From the NCBI RefSeq assembly GCF_024519155.1, contig NZ_JANIFJ010000002.1:310001-374000 (forward strand): a stretch of 64,000 nt of DNA, given 5' to 3'. Of the stretch, positions 1-8,553 are shown piece after piece. Source of the DNA: Mangrovibrevibacter kandeliae (GTDB lineage Bacteria > Pseudomonadota > Alphaproteobacteria > Rhizobiales > Rhizobiaceae). Within the stretch, counting starts at the first letter, position 1. The number at the start of each line of letters is the position of its first letter. Made by a program: the position numbers and the translations under genes. The notes below the pieces were generated by a model, which worked only from the letters and a program-made list of their open reading frames with translations, was not told the DNA's origin and searched no databases.

Positions 1-1141
1 TCGGCGTGCCGAGGGTGATGGTGAAGCCGTTGGGATAACCGGCCTCGGCGAGCAGCTGCTTGGCCTTGTCCGGATCGTAGGTGTCGGCGTCGCGCCCATT
101 GGTGCCGAACATCGGCGGCGGCAGCAGCTCGCCCGCGGCGACGGCATAGCCGCCCATGATGCGCTCGACAATCGCGGGACGATTGATGGCGAGCGAGATC
201 GCCTCGCGCACCCGCTTGTCGAGCAGCGGGTTCTTGCCGTCCGTGCCCTCGATGGAGGGCGCCTTGTCGTCCTGCTGGTAGAGGTGGAGGTAGATGATGC
301 GGTTCGACAGGGCGTCGACGATCTTGAAGCCGGCGTCCTTGATGCGCGGGATGTCCTGGATCGGCGGCGACTCGATCATGTCGACGTCGCCGGCGAGCAG
401 GGCCGCGACGCGAGGCCCGTCGCTGGTGATCGGACGCATCGTCACGGTATCCCAGGCCGGGGCGTCGCCCCAGTATCCGTCGAACTTCGTCAGCACCAGC
501 TGGCTGCCGCGGGTGAACTCCTTCAGCTCGTACGGCCCCGTGCCGACGGCCACCTCCGGCGCGTTGAAGGCCGGCGACTGCGGCACCTCGCCGAGCCCCT
601 CGCATTCGCCCTTGGGCTTGTAGGTGATGGTCTTCTCGGCGCCCAGCGCGTCGGCCGAGAGGATCGGCAGGCTCGCCATGTTGGTCGGCAGCAGCGGGTT
701 CGCCGCCTCGGTCTTGATGATGACGGTGTGATCGTCCGCGGCGGACGCATCGACGATGTCGCCGGTGTAGATCGTGTAGGAGGACGGGGAGTTCTCGACC
801 AGCGGCGGACGGCAGAGCGTGTAGAGCACGTCGCGCGCCGTGAAGGCGCTGCCGTTCTGGAACTTGACGCCATCGCGCAGGGTAAAGCGCCAGGTGGTGT
901 CGTCGACCGCCTCCCACGTCGTCGCGAGGCCCGGCTGCAGGCGCTGTACTGCGTCCTGCTTCGTCAGGCCCTCGAAGATGTTCTCCAGCACTTGGGTGTT
1001 GGTGGCGAGGTTGTGGAACTGCGGATCCATCGAGGTCGGCTCGGACTTCAGGCCGATGGTGAGGTCGGCTGCGCCGGCCGCCGTGGCGAGCGTGCTGCCG
1101 GCAAGCAGCGTGGCGATTAGAAGGGCTGGTCTGGCGGTCAT
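1..1141 (-). CDS. ABC transporter substrate-binding protein, SBP_bac_5 (peptide/opine) family, 3' end beyond window
   Basis: Periplasmic solute-binding protein of a DppA/OppA-type ABC importer. The visible 380 residues begin with a signal peptide (MTARPALLIATLLAGS followed by an Ala-rich cleavage region), and then show family features: an early SEPTSMDPQ stretch, an FxLRDGVKFQNG segment, and an EFTRGSQLVL segment about residue 210. The C-terminus runs off the left edge. The start at 1141 is preceded on the minus strand by an AGAGAGG ribosome site about 11 bases away. The gene is divergent from the LysR gene, with a dyad operator between them, so LysR control is likely. The substrate cannot be told from sequence; the nearby M20 deacylase suggests an acylated amino acid, a peptide or an opine. 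Confidence 0.9.
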   Translation of the reverse strand, partial: MTARPALLIATLLAGSTLATAAGAADLTIGLKSEPTSMDPQFHNLATNTQVLENIFEGLTKQDAVQRLQPGLATTWEAVDDTTWRFTLRDGVKFQNGSAFTARDVLYTLCRPPLVENSPSSYTIYTGDIVDASAADDHTVIIKTEAANPLLPTNMASLPILSADALGAEKTITYKPKGECEGLGEVPQSPAFNAPEVAVGTGPYELKEFTRGSQLVLTKFDGYWGDAPAWDTVTMRPITSDGPRVAALLAGDVDMIESPPIQDIPRIKDAGFKIVDALSNRIIYLHLYQQDDKAPSIEGTDGKNPLLDKRVREAISLAINRPAIVERIMGGYAVAAGELLPPPMFGTNGRDADTYDPDKAKQLLAEAGYPNGFTITLGTP

Positions 1142-1252
1142 CGGGCGAGCCTCTCTTGGTGCATGGTCCGGTGTTCCGGCGGCGACCCGGAAGGCCCGCC
1201 GGCGTTGGCAAGCACGCTATTATGCGCTAAATGAATGTCAACACGGTTTCTC

Positions 1253-1269
1253 TATGTGCATTGCACATA
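1253..1269. promoter_or_regulatory. LysR-type operator candidate (T-N11-A dyad)
   Basis: TATGTGCATTGCACATA is a perfect 8-bp inverted repeat around one central base. It contains the LysR-box pattern T-N11-A (T1255, A1267). It lies 33 bases before the LysR start and about 110 bases from the divergent binding-protein start, the usual position of an autoregulatory LysR site. Confidence 0.6.
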
Positions 1270-1301
1270 CTTGTTGCACGCCTCTGCATCAAAAGGTTCA
1301 C

Positions 1302-2276
1302 ATGCTGAAAAATGCGGCGGCGCCCTCCGGGCCGGAACGGCGCCGTACCGGCTTCACCCTTCGCGAGCTCGAGGTGCTCCGTGCGCTGGTGCAGACCGGC
1401 AAGGCCACCGTGGCGGCCAGACGCCTCGGCATGTCGCAGCCGGCCGTCAGCCGCGCCCTCGGCCAGCTGGAGGCTCAGCTCGGGCGGCAGCTCTTCGAGC
1501 GCGCCGGCAACCGCCTGATCCCGAACGGCGAGGCGCTGTCGATCAGCGAACAGCTGGGGCCGGTCTTCGCCGCCCTGTCGCGCATCGCCGACCGGTCTGA
1601 ACCCGAACCGAGCACGCATAGCGGCCAGCTGCGCATCGTCGCGCCGCCGACCATCGCCCACCGGTTCCTGCCGACCCGGATCGCCGCCTTCACCAAGCAC
1701 AACCCGAAGCTCGACATCGTTTTCGACGTGATCTCCTCGGACAGCCTGATCACCAGCATCGCCGAGGGGCAGCACGACGTCGGGCTGACCGACGCGCAGA
1801 CGGCGCACGAGGGGATCCGCCCCGAGCTTCTGCTGGCAACCTCCGGCATCTGCGTGCTGCCGGCCCGTCATCCCCTCGCCGACCTCGTCACCATCCGCCC
1901 GGAGCATCTGGAGAACGAGAACTTCATCGCCCTCACGCGCCGCCATTCGGCGCGCGCGGCGGTGGACCGCGTGTTCGAGCGCGCCGGCGTGCGGCGGCGC
2001 GTCGTGATCGAGACGGCGACGAGCGTCTCGGCGGCCGAGTTCGTGCGCGAAGGCCTCGGCATCGCCGTGATGAACCCGTTCCCGATCGTCCACCAGCTGG
2101 GGAGCGGCATCGTCGCCCGTCCCTTCGAGCCGAGCATCCCCTACCGCACCAACTTCCTGCTGCCGGCCGGGCAGGCACCGTCAGCCGCGACGCTCGCCTT
2201 CATCCAGGCGACGCGCGCGAGCATCGAACCCGGTGACGGCCTGCCGCACGAGACGAGCGACAATGACGGAGACTGA
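1302..2276 (+). CDS. LysR-family transcriptional regulator
   Basis: A 324-residue DNA-binding regulator, typical length for the family. The N-terminal winged helix-turn-helix occupies about residues 16-75 (RELEVLRALVQTGKATVAAR, then MSQPAVSRALGQLE), followed by a periplasmic-binding-protein-like effector domain from about residue 105. The ATG at 1302 was chosen because AAAAGG sits five bases upstream; an in-frame upstream ATG at 1254 lies inside the dyad operator and is less likely. The gene ends two bases before the deacylase start, so the two are probably co-transcribed. It likely controls itself, the M20 gene and the divergent ABC binding protein. The effector is unknown. Confidence 0.92.
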   Translation: MLKNAAAPSGPERRRTGFTLRELEVLRALVQTGKATVAARRLGMSQPAVSRALGQLEAQLGRQLFERAGNRLIPNGEALSISEQLGPVFAALSRIADRSEPEPSTHSGQLRIVAPPTIAHRFLPTRIAAFTKHNPKLDIVFDVISSDSLITSIAEGQHDVGLTDAQTAHEGIRPELLLATSGICVLPARHPLADLVTIRPEHLENENFIALTRRHSARAAVDRVFERAGVRRRVVIETATSVSAAEFVREGLGIAVMNPFPIVHQLGSGIVARPFEPSIPYRTNFLLPAGQAPSAATLAFIQATRASIEPGDGLPHETSDNDGD

Positions 2277-2277
2277 C

Positions 2278-3438
2278 ATGCCCATCCCGACGACCCGTGC
2301 GATCCTGGCCGACCTCGTCGGCTTCGACACCACGAGCCGCGACTCCAACCTGCCGCTGATCGCCCACGTCGAGGCCTTTCTCGGCCGCTACGGGGTCGAG
2401 AGCCGGCGCGTCTACGACGAGACCGGCGCGAAGGCCAACCTCTGGGCGACGATCGGGCCGAAGGACGTGCCGGGCCTGATCCTGTCGGGCCACACCGACA
2501 CCGTGCCGGTCGACGGGCAGGACTGGGCGAGCGATCCCTTCGGCATCGAGGAGCGCGACGGCAGGCTCTACGGGCGGGGATCCTGCGACATGAAGGGCTT
2601 CCTCGCCGCTGCACTGGCGGCGGTGCCTTCGATGGTGGCGGCCGATCTCGCAAGGCCGATCCACCTCGCCTTCTCCTACGACGAGGAGGTCGGCTGCGTC
2701 GGGGTCAAGCGACTGCTGGAGGTGCTGCAGGACGAGCCGGTGAAGCCGGCCTTCTGCATCGTCGGCGAGCCGACGCTGATGCAGGTGGTGATCGGCCACA
2801 AGGCCAAGCGCTCGATCCGCGTCACCGTGCGCGGACGCACCTGCCACTCGTCGCTGGCGCCGCAGGGCGTCAACGCCGTCGACTATGCCGCGCTGCTGAT
2901 CGTGCGGATGCGCGAGATCGCCCGCCGCCTCGCTGAGGCGGGCGTCGTTGATGCCGCCTACGACGTGCCCTACACAACCGCCCACACCGGCGTGGTCAAT
3001 GGCGGGACGGCGCTCAACATCGTGCCGGACCGCTGCCGCCTCGACTGCGAGTTCCGGGTGATGCCGGGAGAGGACGCCGATGCGCTCGTCGACGAACTCC
3101 AGGCCTATGCGCGCGAGCTCGAGGCGGAAATGCAGGACGTCGCGCCGGAGGCCGGCATCGAGGTGGACGTCTTCGCCGGCTTCCCCGGCCTCGAGACGGC
3201 GCCCGAGGCCGACGTCACCGTGCTCGCCAAGCGCCTCGCCGAAAGCAACGGCCACTCCAAGGTCGCCTACGGCACCGAGGCGGGCCGCTTCCACGCGATG
3301 CTGGGCGTGCCCACCGCCATCGTCGGCCCCGGCTCGATCGAGCAGGCGCACAAGGCCGACGAGTACATCGAGATTGCCCAGCTCGACGCCTGCGACCGCT
3401 TCATGCAGCGGCTGGTGGAGTGGGCGCGGCAGGGCTGA
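2278..3438 (+). CDS. argE: M20 metallodeacylase, acetylornithine deacetylase (ArgE) family
   Basis: A 386-residue zinc hydrolase of the ArgE/DapE/M20 family, which removes an N-acyl group from an amino acid. Metal and catalytic motifs are clear: GHTDTVPVDG (zinc His and catalytic Asp), GRGSCDMKGF (bridging Asp), and YDEEVGC (catalytic Glu pair) in the first third, then a dimerisation domain. The ATG at 2278 has GGAG six bases upstream; an alternative ATG at 2263 lacks one. Length fits ArgE well, but the LysR and peptide/opine transporter context rather suggests a catabolic N-acyl-amino-acid or opine role, so the substrate is uncertain. Confidence 0.85.
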   Translation: MPIPTTRAILADLVGFDTTSRDSNLPLIAHVEAFLGRYGVESRRVYDETGAKANLWATIGPKDVPGLILSGHTDTVPVDGQDWASDPFGIEERDGRLYGRGSCDMKGFLAAALAAVPSMVAADLARPIHLAFSYDEEVGCVGVKRLLEVLQDEPVKPAFCIVGEPTLMQVVIGHKAKRSIRVTVRGRTCHSSLAPQGVNAVDYAALLIVRMREIARRLAEAGVVDAAYDVPYTTAHTGVVNGGTALNIVPDRCRLDCEFRVMPGEDADALVDELQAYARELEAEMQDVAPEAGIEVDVFAGFPGLETAPEADVTVLAKRLAESNGHSKVAYGTEAGRFHAMLGVPTAIVGPGSIEQAHKADEYIEIAQLDACDRFMQRLVEWARQG

Positions 3439-3482
3439 GCAGCCAGCCGACTCAGGAACGCGCAGCCTCGCAGACACCGCTT

Positions 3483-3618
3483 CTTCTCCCCTCCGGGGAG
3501 AAGTGCCGGCAGGCGATGAGGGGACGGTGATTCAGCAAATGCGACCTGCGGGAGAGCGATGCCCTCACCTGGCTGCTCGCTGATCGCTCGCATCCACCCT
3601 CTCCCGGTTCGGGAGAGG
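3483..3618. repeat. RIME-like intergenic element with two perfect hairpins
   Basis: Between argE and the reductase gene lie two perfect 9-bp stems with 3-base loops: CTTCTCCCC/GGGGAGAAG at 3483-3503 and CCTCTCCCG/CGGGAGAGG at 3598-3618, about 95 bases apart. Two palindromes roughly 100 bases apart are the architecture of rhizobial intergenic mosaic elements. The hairpins may also terminate or stabilise the convergent transcripts on either side. Membership of the RIME family is inferred from shape only. Confidence 0.5.
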
Positions 3619-3692
3619 AACGGCGACCGTCCTGCATCGCCGCATCGAGCGCCCTGACCCATCCTTCGCTTCGAGGACGATGGGCGTCCCCG

Positions 3693-5327
3693 TCAATAAA
3701 CATCCGCCTGATATCGGCCGGCCTTCTTGAGACCCTGCACGAACATCACCGCCTCGTCGGTCGTGCGGGCGCCGTGTTGGGCGACGACCTCGACCACCGC
3801 CGCCTCGACGTCCTTGGCCATGCGCTTGGCATCGCCGCAGACATAGAAGTGCGCGCCACCGGCAAGCCACTGCCACAGGTCCGGTCCGGCTTCGCGGATG
3901 CGGTCCTGCACGTAGACCTTCTGCGCCCCGTCCCGCGACCAGGCGAGCGCGAGCCGCGTGAGATGGCCGCTGGCGCGCATCGCCTCCAGCTCGTCGCGGT
4001 AGAAGAAGTCGCAGGCCTCCTGCCGATGGCCGTAGAACAGCCAGTTGGGACCGGGAGCCCCGGTCGCCTGCCGCTCGTGCAGGAAGGCGCGGAACGGCGC
4101 GACGCCGGTGCCGGGGCCGACCATGACGACCGGCGTCTTCGGATCGGCCGGCAGAGCGAAGTTGTGCGCCTTCTGGACGTAGGCCTTCAGCACGTCGCCC
4201 TCGCGGGCGCGGTGGCCGATGAAGGTGGAGGCGACGCCGAGCCGCTTGCGGCGGCCGACGAGGTAGCGCACCGCGTCCACCGTCAGCGACAGCCGTCCGG
4301 GCGTCGCCGCCGGCGAGGAGGAGATCGAGTAGAGCCGCGGCTGCAGCGGCTCGAGCACGTCGACGAAGGCCTCCGGGTGCGGGCGGGCCTGCGCGAACTT
4401 CTGCACCACGGCGAAGACGTCGAGCGTCGCCGCGTCGCCGTCCGGATCTTCGCCGCGCGCCAGGGCTTTCGCCTTGTCGCGTGCCGTGCCGCCAAGGATG
4501 TAGGAATAGAGCTCGAAGAGGGAATCGGGCGCAAGGCCGAGCGAGACCTCGTCGACCAGCACCTCGCGCAGCGTGCGGCTGCGCACCGGGACGGTATGGG
4601 CGGCGCCGAGCATGGCAATGATCTGGTCGACATGGCCGAGGTCGTTCTTCGGAAACAGACCGAAGGAGTCCCCGACGCGGTAGGAGAGGCCGGCGCCGGC
4701 GATGTCGAACTCGACGTGGAACGTCTCCTTTTCGGAGTCCCCGCCATTCAGGCGGCGGCGCGAGAGGAAGGTCACCCCCGCCGGGCTCTCGCGCGACTCG
4801 CCGAGCGCGTGGAGCGGCTTGGCGCCGGGCTCGGCCGGCGGCGCGTCGATCTCGATCGCTGGAGACCGGCCGGCACCGGCGGAGGCGTCGCCCGGCAGCT
4901 CGGTCACGAGCTGCTTGACCAGCCGCAGGGTCTCCTTGCCGCCGGGCACGCAGAGATTGAGGCGATCCTCCTTTTTCAGAAAGAGCGCGTTCGCATAGTC
5001 GGCGCAGTTGTAGCCGCACTGGCCGCAGTCCTGCTGCGCCATCGCCGCCATCAGGCGCGGCGCCGGCGGCGCGTCCTTGGCAAGCGCCATGCGCTCGTCC
5101 GCCGGCATCGACGGGTCGTGCCAGGGCGCCGCGTCGTTGTCGGCGAGAACCGGCCCGGTTGATCCGGCGGGCAGGCCCGGCAGCGCCAGACCCTCGGCCG
5201 GCCCCGCGGGGGCGAGCGGCGCGAGCGCGGCGGTGAAGAAGCCGGACAGCCATTCCCGCTGGGCGAGGGAGAACGGCGCGGTCTCCGGAATGGCGACGCG
5301 CGGGACGATGGGCGCCTGGACGGTCAC
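3693..5327 (-). CDS. NADPH-dependent flavoprotein reductase, CysJ-like, with N-terminal Fe-S motif (partner of NirA)
   Basis: A 544-residue diflavin-reductase-like protein without the flavodoxin domain. Residues about 90-130 carry a CX2CX3CX17C cluster motif (C101, C104, C108, C126), typical of the small Fe-S domain of these reductases. The FAD-binding RLYSISSSP motif, the GPGTGVAPFR nucleotide motif and the FYGHRQ/YVCGDA elements of ferredoxin-NADP reductase domains follow. It starts at a GTG (5327) overlapping the nirA stop as GTGA, so the two are translationally coupled. By context it passes NADPH electrons to the siroheme reductase. Annotation pipelines usually call this family sulfite reductase subunit alpha; the nitrite/cyanate neighbours favour nitrite assimilation. 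Confidence 0.82.
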   Translation of the reverse strand: MTVQAPIVPRVAIPETAPFSLAQREWLSGFFTAALAPLAPAGPAEGLALPGLPAGSTGPVLADNDAAPWHDPSMPADERMALAKDAPPAPRLMAAMAQQDCGQCGYNCADYANALFLKKEDRLNLCVPGGKETLRLVKQLVTELPGDASAGAGRSPAIEIDAPPAEPGAKPLHALGESRESPAGVTFLSRRRLNGGDSEKETFHVEFDIAGAGLSYRVGDSFGLFPKNDLGHVDQIIAMLGAAHTVPVRSRTLREVLVDEVSLGLAPDSLFELYSYILGGTARDKAKALARGEDPDGDAATLDVFAVVQKFAQARPHPEAFVDVLEPLQPRLYSISSSPAATPGRLSLTVDAVRYLVGRRKRLGVASTFIGHRAREGDVLKAYVQKAHNFALPADPKTPVVMVGPGTGVAPFRAFLHERQATGAPGPNWLFYGHRQEACDFFYRDELEAMRASGHLTRLALAWSRDGAQKVYVQDRIREAGPDLWQWLAGGAHFYVCGDAKRMAKDVEAAVVEVVAQHGARTTDEAVMFVQGLKKAGRYQADVY

Positions 5328-7081
5328 CGGAACGCCTCCGCGGCAGCCTTGAACGCTTCGGGATCCACCCGCCGCGAGAAGCCGGCAAAGCTTTCGGTGG
5401 GCTCGGCCCGGTTGACGAGATAGGCGCGCAGCAGCCGCTCCACCGTTTCCGGCAGGTCCTCGGCCTTGAGGTCGGGATAGAGCAGCGTCGCGATCGCGGC
5501 GTCCGTACCGAAGCCACCGCCGACATGCAGATGATAGCCTTCGACCTGGTCGCCGTCCTCGCTCACCGTCACCTTGGTGCCGACGAGGCCGATGTCGCCG
5601 ATGTAGTGCTGGGCACAGGAATTCGGGCAGCCGGTGAGATGGATGTTGATCGGCTGGTCGAGGTCGAGCCCGCGCGCGTCGAGATGGTCGGCGATGGCCG
5701 CGGCATGTCCCTTGGTGTCCGAATTGGCGAACTTGCAGCCGCGATTGCCGGTGCAGGCGATGAGGCCCGCGCGCACGGCCGTCGTCTTCCAGTCCAGCCC
5801 GCAGGCGACAAGGCGATCCTGCGCCTCCCCGACCTTGGCATCGGGAATGCCGGACAGGATCAGGTTCTGCCAGACCGTGAGCCGCACGTCGCCGTCGCCG
5901 CACGCGGCCGCGATCGCCGCGACCGCGCGCATCTGGTCGGCCGACATCCGGCCGGTCGTCAGCGCGACGCCGATCCAGTTCAGTCCCGGCTGCTTCTGCC
6001 GGTGGACGCCGATATGGGCCTGGCGGTCGACCGCCGCGCGCGGCGCCGCATGGGATGCGTCGAGCCGGGCGAGCGGAGCCCCGAGCTTCTCCTCCACGGC
6101 CGCGACGAACCGCTCGAACCCCCAGTCGTCCAGGACGTATTTCAACCGCGCCTTGTTGCGGTTGGTGCGGTCACCCTGCTCGACGAAGACCTGCACGATC
6201 GCGTCAGCGACCCTGACGGCATCCGCCGTGGGAAGCACGACCCCCGTGTCGCGGGCGAAATCCTTGTGGCCGGTGATGCCGCCGAGCGTCAGGCGATACT
6301 GAACGCCGGAGGACACGCTCGCGCCGTCGCCGACCGCGATCGCCTGGAAGCCGATGTCGTTGGTGTCCTCCAGCGTCGGGATCAGGCCGCCGCCATCGAA
6401 GGCGACGTTGAACTTGCGCGGCAGGTCGTACATCTCGCGGCTGTTGAGCACGTGGTGGTGCCAGGCCCGCGCATCGGCGCGCGTGTCGTGCAGCTCCACA
6501 GGGTCGATGCCGGCGGTCGCCGAGCCGGTCACGTTGCGGATGTTGTCGGCGCCCGACCCCTTCGCGACGATACCGAGGTCGATCAGCCCCTCGACGAGCG
6601 CCGGGCCGTTCTGCGGCACGATCTCGCGCAGCTGCAGGTTGGCGCGGGTGGTGACGTGCGCATAGCCGCCGGCCAGCCGCTCGGCGAGGTCGGCGATGCC
6701 GGCGAGCTGCCAGTGGCTGAGGATGCCGTTGGCGATGCGCAGCCGGCACATGTAGCTGTCCTGCGCCGGTGCGACGTGGAAGAGGCCGTGATAGCGCCAG
6801 CGGAAATTGTCGGCCGGCTTTGGCTTGGTGCCGGCGAGCGCCTCGGCCTTGAGCCGGGCATAGGCGTCGAGCGGATGCTCGTCGCGCTTCCACTTCTCGG
6901 GATCGACGAGCTTGCCGCCGCGGGCGACCTGCGCGTTCTGCGCCTTCAGCATCGCCGCGTCGGGTCCGGCTGGCTCACCTTCGGCGGTGCCTCCGGGCGC
7001 CGGAAGCGCACGCACGGCGGCGGCGCCCGAGGCAAATCCCTCGAGCCAGCGGCGCTGTTCGGAGGAGAAGTCTTCGCTCAT
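5324..7081 (-). CDS. nirA: Siroheme/4Fe-4S assimilatory nitrite reductase, NirA family
   Basis: A 585-residue ferredoxin-type nitrite/sulfite reductase, which performs the six-electron reduction of nitrite to ammonium in the cytoplasm. The siroheme-Fe4S4 ligands are present as CTGNRGC (C443, C449) and GCPNSC (C485, C489), spaced as in the family. The two tandem half-domains are recognisable (THVTTRANLQLREI-type segment near residue 145, and LTVWQNLILSG in the second half). It sits downstream of a nitrite channel and a cyanase and overlaps its reductase by four bases. Sulfite reduction cannot be excluded from sequence alone. Confidence 0.88.
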   Translation of the reverse strand: MSEDFSSEQRRWLEGFASGAAAVRALPAPGGTAEGEPAGPDAAMLKAQNAQVARGGKLVDPEKWKRDEHPLDAYARLKAEALAGTKPKPADNFRWRYHGLFHVAPAQDSYMCRLRIANGILSHWQLAGIADLAERLAGGYAHVTTRANLQLREIVPQNGPALVEGLIDLGIVAKGSGADNIRNVTGSATAGIDPVELHDTRADARAWHHHVLNSREMYDLPRKFNVAFDGGGLIPTLEDTNDIGFQAIAVGDGASVSSGVQYRLTLGGITGHKDFARDTGVVLPTADAVRVADAIVQVFVEQGDRTNRNKARLKYVLDDWGFERFVAAVEEKLGAPLARLDASHAAPRAAVDRQAHIGVHRQKQPGLNWIGVALTTGRMSADQMRAVAAIAAACGDGDVRLTVWQNLILSGIPDAKVGEAQDRLVACGLDWKTTAVRAGLIACTGNRGCKFANSDTKGHAAAIADHLDARGLDLDQPINIHLTGCPNSCAQHYIGDIGLVGTKVTVSEDGDQVEGYHLHVGGGFGTDAAIATLLYPDLKAEDLPETVERLLRAYLVNRAEPTESFAGFSRRVDPEAFKAAAEAFR

Positions 7082-7160
7082 GCGGCTGCTTCGTCTGTAA
7101 AATAGGAGAAGGCGTCATGCCGGAGGGGCCGATCCCCGTCCGGCCGGCGAGGGTCGGCGA

Positions 7161-7604
7161 TCACCAGGCCTTGTAGCCGAGGTACTTGCCGCTCATCCGC
7201 ACCTCGATCCGGTCGCCCTTCTCGTGCGGCACGCGCTCGACGTCCATCTCGAAGTCGATGGCGCTCATGATGCCGTCGCCGCACTTCTCCTGGATCAGTT
7301 CCTTGATCGTCTTTCCGTAGACGCCCATGATCTCGTAGAAGCGGTAGACGCAAGGGTCGGTCGGGATCGTCTGGTCGAAGATCTTGGTCGGATACTCCGA
7401 CAGGACGATCGCCGCCTCCTGCGGCAGGCCGAGCGTGGTGACGAGCGCCTCGGCCTTGTCCTTCGGCAGCGAGTTCATGCCGAGGCAGGCGGAGGTGGTG
7501 AACACCTCGCTCATGCCGATCGCCTCGGCGATGGCGTGCCAGGTCATGCCGGACGCGCGCTTCCTCTCGTAGACCATCTCGGTCACGTCCTGCTTGGTCA
7601 TCAT
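7161..7604 (-). CDS. cynS: Cyanate hydratase (cyanase)
   Basis: A 147-residue cyanase, which converts cyanate and bicarbonate to ammonia and carbon dioxide (via carbamate). Length and sequence match the family throughout. The catalytic triad is intact: Arg88 and Glu91 in VYRFYEIMG, and Ser114 in GIMSAIDF. The N-terminal half is the usual helical domain (TWHAIAEAIGMSEVFTTSA). The start at 7604 has GAGGAG 10 bases upstream; the next codon is also ATG (7601). It lies between the nitrite channel and nirA on the same strand, so cyanate and nitrite assimilation appear to be co-expressed. Confidence 0.95.
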   Translation of the reverse strand: MMTKQDVTEMVYERKRASGMTWHAIAEAIGMSEVFTTSACLGMNSLPKDKAEALVTTLGLPQEAAIVLSEYPTKIFDQTIPTDPCVYRFYEIMGVYGKTIKELIQEKCGDGIMSAIDFEMDVERVPHEKGDRIEVRMSGKYLGYKAW

Positions 7605-7701
7605 CGCTCGAATACTCCTCGACTGACGGTTCTGCCGGCTCGGCCGGACGGCGGCGCCTGCCGACGCCGCCGCGTGTCGCGCGGACGGGGGTGTGCGGGC
7701 C

Positions 7702-8553
7702 CTACTCGGCCGGCACGCCGATCGCACCGGCCATGGGGCGCGGCTCGACGCGGCGGCTCGGGGCGGTGCGCACATGGGTCGAGTAGAGCGTCAGGCCGAC
7801 GAAGGAGAGGCCGCCGACGAGATTGCCGATCACCGTCGGGATCTCGTTCCAGATGAAGTAGTCCATGATGGAGAAGTTGCCGCCGAGCATCAGGCCGGAC
7901 GGGAACAGGAACATGTTCACGATGGAATGCTCGAAGCCCATGTAGAAGAACAGCATGATCGGCATCCACATCGCGATCACCTTGCCCGACAGATGGGTCG
8001 ACATCATCGCGGCGACGACGCCGGTCGAGACCATCCAGTTGCACAGGACGCCGCGGATGAAGAGCGTCAGCATGCCGCCGGCGCCGTGCGCGGCGTAACC
8101 GACGGTGCGGCCCTCGCCGATGTGGCCGATGGCCTGTCCGACTGCATTCGGCTCGGTGGTGAAGCCGAAGGTGAAGACAATCGCCATCATCACCGCCACC
8201 GTCAGCGCGCCGGCGAAGTTGCCGAGGAAGACGAGGCCCCAGTTGCGCAGGAGGCCGTTCAGCGTGACGCCCGGCCGCTTGTCGATGAGGGCGAGAGGCG
8301 CCAGGGTGAAGACGCCGGTCAGGAGGTCGAAGCCCATCAGGTAGAGAAGGCAGAAGCCGACCGGGAAGAGCACCGCGCCGGCGAGCGGCTGGCCGGTCTG
8401 CACGTTGATGGTCACCGCGAAGGCGGCGGCCAGCGCGAGGACGGCCCCCGCCATGAAAGCGCGGATCACCGTGTCGCGGGTGGACATGAAGATCTTCGCC
8501 TCACCGGCGTCCACCATCTTGGTGACGAATTCTGTCGGCGCGATATAGGCCAT
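7702..8553 (-). CDS. Formate/nitrite transporter family channel (FNT), probable nitrite uptake
   Basis: A 283-residue integral membrane protein of the FocA/NirC family with six hydrophobic segments. The central histidine is in GFEHSIVNMF (His209) and the family motif GVLCNWMV precedes it; Thr79 in DLLTGVF fits the selectivity-loop threonine. An AAGGAAG ribosome site lies about six bases before the ATG at 8553. It heads the operon with cyanase, nirA and its reductase, so nitrite (perhaps also cyanate or formate) is the likely cargo. The long leader upstream may be a NasT target. Confidence 0.9.
   Translation of the reverse strand: MAYIAPTEFVTKMVDAGEAKIFMSTRDTVIRAFMAGAVLALAAAFAVTINVQTGQPLAGAVLFPVGFCLLYLMGFDLLTGVFTLAPLALIDKRPGVTLNGLLRNWGLVFLGNFAGALTVAVMMAIVFTFGFTTEPNAVGQAIGHIGEGRTVGYAAHGAGGMLTLFIRGVLCNWMVSTGVVAAMMSTHLSGKVIAMWMPIMLFFYMGFEHSIVNMFLFPSGLMLGGNFSIMDYFIWNEIPTVIGNLVGGLSFVGLTLYSTHVRTAPSRRVEPRPMAGAIGVPAE

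Noticed and set aside
284-1120. Long plus-strand open frame opposite the ABC binding-protein gene
   Set aside because: The minus strand encodes a complete signal peptide and SBP_bac_5 motifs. The plus-strand translation is Arg/Gly/Val-rich and has no family features, as expected of antisense frames in GC-rich DNA.
3774-5162. 462-codon plus-strand open frame opposite the reductase gene
   Set aside because: It is antisense to a gene with clear Fe-S, FAD and NADPH motifs. The frame has biased composition and no recognisable domain.
5525-7105. 526-codon plus-strand open frame opposite nirA
   Set aside because: The siroheme motifs on the minus strand are decisive. The opposite frame is compositional shadow.
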